A stretch of 7,246 nucleotides of DNA, from NCBI GenBank assembly GCA_030834835.1, contig JAUQXD010000844.1, positions 1 through 7,246 of the forward strand, written 5' to 3'. Source of the stretch: Thermoflexales bacterium. GTDB lineage: Bacteria; Chloroflexota; Anaerolineae; Fen-1058. A model generated the notes under the pieces. It was not told the DNA's origin. It was given only the letters and a program-made list of their open reading frames with translations, and did not search any database. The translations under genes and the position numbers were made by a program. Below are positions 5,843 to 7,246 of this stretch, piece by piece. The stretch's first letter is position 1. Each line of letters begins with the position of its first letter.

Positions 5843-6781
5843 ATGCCAACGATGAAAGCAGTCCGAATTCACGCTTACGGTGGCCCAGAAGTATTGGTAT
5901 ACGAAGATGCGCCGCGTCCCACGGCGGGCGATGGTGAGGTGCTGATTCGTGTGCACGCTACATCGGTCAATCCCTTTGACTGCGCCGTACGCGCGGGCTA
6001 TATGACCGGCTATTTCAACCATACGCTGCCCCTGATTCCGGGGAGCGATGTTGCGGGAATCGTCGAGGCCGTCGGCGCAGGCGTGACAAATTTTGCAGCG
6101 GGTGACAGTGTCTACGCGCGCGCCGGGGTCTATCGCGATGGCGCGAATGCCGAGTACGTGGTCGCCGCCGCCACGGATGTGGCCGCCCCGCCGAAGTCGA
6201 TCGATCTGCTGCACGCGGCCGCTTTGCCCCACGTCACGCTGACGGCGTGGCAGGCGCTCATCGAGACCGCGCAGATAGCGGCGGGGCAGACCGTGCTGAT
6301 TCACGGCGCGGCCGGCGGCGTGGGTCACATCGCGGTGCAGCTGGCGCACTGGCGCGGCGCTAAAGTGATCGGAACTGCTTCGACTCATGTGGATGTGCTG
6401 CGCGAATTGAAGGTGGAGCAAGTAATCGATTATGCCACCGCGCCCTTCGAGTCAGTCGTACATGACGTGGATGTGGTGATCGACACGGTGGGCGGCGATA
6501 CGCAGGCACGCTCGTGGGCGGTGCTCAAGCGCGGCGGAATACTGGTCTCGACGGTTCAAGCGCCATCCGAAGAAACGGCGGCCTCTCACGGCGTGCGACA
6601 AGGGATGGTGTACTCGGCCCCGCCGATTGGGCCGACGCTGACGCAAGTAGCCGCACTGGTCGATGGCGGACAACTGCGGCCGATCGTGTCGGCGGTGCTG
6701 CCGCTGAGCGAGACTCGCCAGGCGCATGTGCAGATCGAAGGCAAGCACGTCGCGGGGAAACTGGTGTTACAGGTGGCGTAA
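5843..6781 (+). CDS. Zinc-independent MDR-family NADP-dependent oxidoreductase (quinone oxidoreductase-like)
   Basis: This 312-residue soluble protein belongs to the medium-chain dehydrogenase/reductase superfamily, in the quinone oxidoreductase branch, and likely reduces a quinone, enone or related carbonyl with NADPH. The N-terminal GroES-like domain begins MKAVRIHAYGGPEVL (4-18) and contains SVNPFDCAVRAG (41-52), IPGSDVAGIVEAVG (65-78) and FAAGDSVYA (84-92). The nucleotide-binding domain has the AAGGVG loop at 156-161 in VLIHGAAGGVGHIAVQLA. GKHVAGKLVL (300-309) is the typical C-terminal motif. The single cysteine (47) and the lack of the catalytic and structural zinc ligands place it in the zinc-free group. 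Length and motif order are complete, so it appears intact. It follows a strong terminator and a good ribosome binding site, so it is probably transcribed alone; no redox partner in the window is implied. The exact substrate cannot be read from sequence. Confidence 0.9.
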   Translation: MPTMKAVRIHAYGGPEVLVYEDAPRPTAGDGEVLIRVHATSVNPFDCAVRAGYMTGYFNHTLPLIPGSDVAGIVEAVGAGVTNFAAGDSVYARAGVYRDGANAEYVVAAATDVAAPPKSIDLLHAAALPHVTLTAWQALIETAQIAAGQTVLIHGAAGGVGHIAVQLAHWRGAKVIGTASTHVDVLRELKVEQVIDYATAPFESVVHDVDVVIDTVGGDTQARSWAVLKRGGILVSTVQAPSEETAASHGVRQGMVYSAPPIGPTLTQVAALVDGGQLRPIVSAVLPLSETRQAHVQIEGKHVAGKLVLQVA

Positions 6782-6792
6782 GGCGCTTCACC

Positions 6793-6902
6793 TGTCATGC
6801 CCGAGTGTAGTTGTCGGGCATCCACACGCACGATTGGCGAAGCAGGCTAATAAGCGGCTGGATTCCCCTGCCTGTGGCCGGACGCCTTCGCGGGAATGAC
6901 AA
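6793..6902. repeat. Inverted pair of REP-like palindromes
   Basis: The first palindrome, 6793-6824, has ATGCCCGA (6797-6804) pairing with TCGGGCAT (6814-6821) over a 9-base loop. The second, about 6859-6901, has ATTCCC (6862-6867) pairing with GGGAAT (6892-6897). The outer edges also match: TGTCATGCCCG (6793-6803) against CGGGAATGACA (6891-6901), 10 of 11 in inverted orientation, and the inner edges GGGCATCCA and TGGATTCCC match 8 of 9. Both halves therefore share the plan TGTCATTCCCG...GGGAATCCA, which I recall as a common dispersed bacterial palindrome. The pair begins 11 bases after the MDR stop and may shape its mRNA end. Confidence 0.65.
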
Positions 6903-6995
6903 AGGACCTTGAGATAGCGGAACATCACAGGACGATCACCGGTCAGCGGACGCGGATTAGATGCAAGTCCTCACCTACACGTGATCGATCCAAAG

Positions 6996-7056
6996 ACCTG
7001 ACAGGTGGGCCATCGACTTGCTTGACTGATGGCGAGCCAGTGCCCACCTGTCAGGT
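6996..7056. repeat. 15-bp perfect inverted repeat built from ACCTGACAGGT
   Basis: ACCTGACAGGTGGGC (6996-7010) is the exact reverse complement of GCCCACCTGTCAGGT (7042-7056); the loop is 31 bases. Each arm also contains its own near-perfect palindrome ACCTG-N-CAGGT. A competing inner pairing, GCCATC (7009-7014) with GATGGC (7028-7033), exists. TTT follows the right arm, a weak T-run, so terminator activity is possible but unconvincing. It lies about 50 bases from the inferred IS end. Confidence 0.6.
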
Positions 7057-7106
7057 TTCATACCATCGTGTCGCATCGCCAGCACAACCACTCGCCTCTA
7101 CACCCC

Positions 7107-7246
7107 TAGGGCAATTGCATCTTATTGGGTCAGCAACGCGAGCAGATAGTCGTGATCCCAAGCGGCCTTGAGGCGTTTGTTCTGCGTACCCAGTTTGGTG
7201 GTTTTGTCCTGTTTCAGTAAATTGAGTGCGATGTGCCGCACGACGG
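7107..7246 (-). mobile_element. End of an ISAs1-type insertion sequence (partial)
   Basis: The transposase tail at 7122-7246 and the adjoining CTAGGGCAATTGCAT (7107-7121 region) look like the transposase-3' end of an ISAs1-type element; in this family the gene stops close to the terminal inverted repeat. The exact outer boundary and target duplication cannot be set because the other end lies outside the window. Confidence 0.5.
7122..7246 (-). CDS. ISAs1-type transposase, C-terminal end (partial)
   Basis: Read on the minus strand, the last 40 codons of a gene enter from the window edge and stop at TAA (7124-7122). The tail contains RHIALNLLKQDKT (3-15), then KRLKAAWDHDYLLALLTQ (23-40). This agrees with the end of ISAs1-family DDE transposases as I remember it: an IALNLL helix, a basic KRLKA patch, and D-x-x-YLL before the stop. 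The catalytic domain lies outside the window, so whether the gene is intact cannot be judged. Confidence 0.7.
   Translation of the reverse strand, partial: VVRHIALNLLKQDKTTKLGTQNKRLKAAWDHDYLLALLTQ

Noticed and set aside
6896..7171. Plus-strand 91-codon open frame at the right end
   Set aside because: It runs through palindromic repeats and antisense to the transposase tail, with no ribosome binding site or recognisable composition.

Overview
The window looks like a piece of a Chloroflexota chromosome, possibly Anaerolineae-like. The strongest clue is the N-terminus of the large cytochrome, which carries a PGEGLYPLK motif followed by a helical region, as in DUF5667-type domains that I associate mainly with Chloroflexota and Actinobacteria. 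The genes are GC-rich, while parts of the spacers are more AT-rich. The taxonomic call is inference; no rRNA or marker gene is present.

Left to right: (1) The first 44 bases may hold the start of a leftward gene. (2) At 176-2480 lies a tight two-gene unit: a cytoplasmic polyferredoxin with six four-cysteine motifs, then, 10 bases later, an FAD- and pyridine-nucleotide-dependent oxidoreductase. The pair resembles the CooF/FNOR or AorA/AorC electron-transfer modules that serve CO dehydrogenases or tungsten aldehyde oxidoreductases, but no catalytic subunit is visible. (3) After a 191-base spacer with several small hairpins comes the main feature, a secreted 904-residue c-type cytochrome with 34 CxxCH motifs (2672-5386). 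It is built mostly from 13 consecutive two-heme units of 39 (twice 37) residues. (4) The 456-base spacer 5387-5842 holds a 12-bp inverted repeat, a strong intrinsic terminator, and a coding-like stretch on the minus strand that looks like a gene remnant. (5) A zinc-independent MDR-family quinone oxidoreductase or alcohol dehydrogenase follows at 5843-6781. (6) The right end (6782-7246) is repeat and mobile DNA: an inverted pair of REP-like palindromes, a 15-bp inverted repeat, and the 3' end of an ISAs1-type transposase on the minus strand.

Working model: the polyferredoxin and flavoprotein exchange electrons between NAD(P)H and a low-potential FeS chain in the cytoplasm, while the 34-heme protein moves electrons outside the membrane. 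Co-orientation and adjacency suggest a shared redox theme, but no membrane subunit that could connect the two sides is present, so direct electron flow between them is unproven. The MDR gene has its own ribosome binding site, lies after the terminator and is probably an independent unit.
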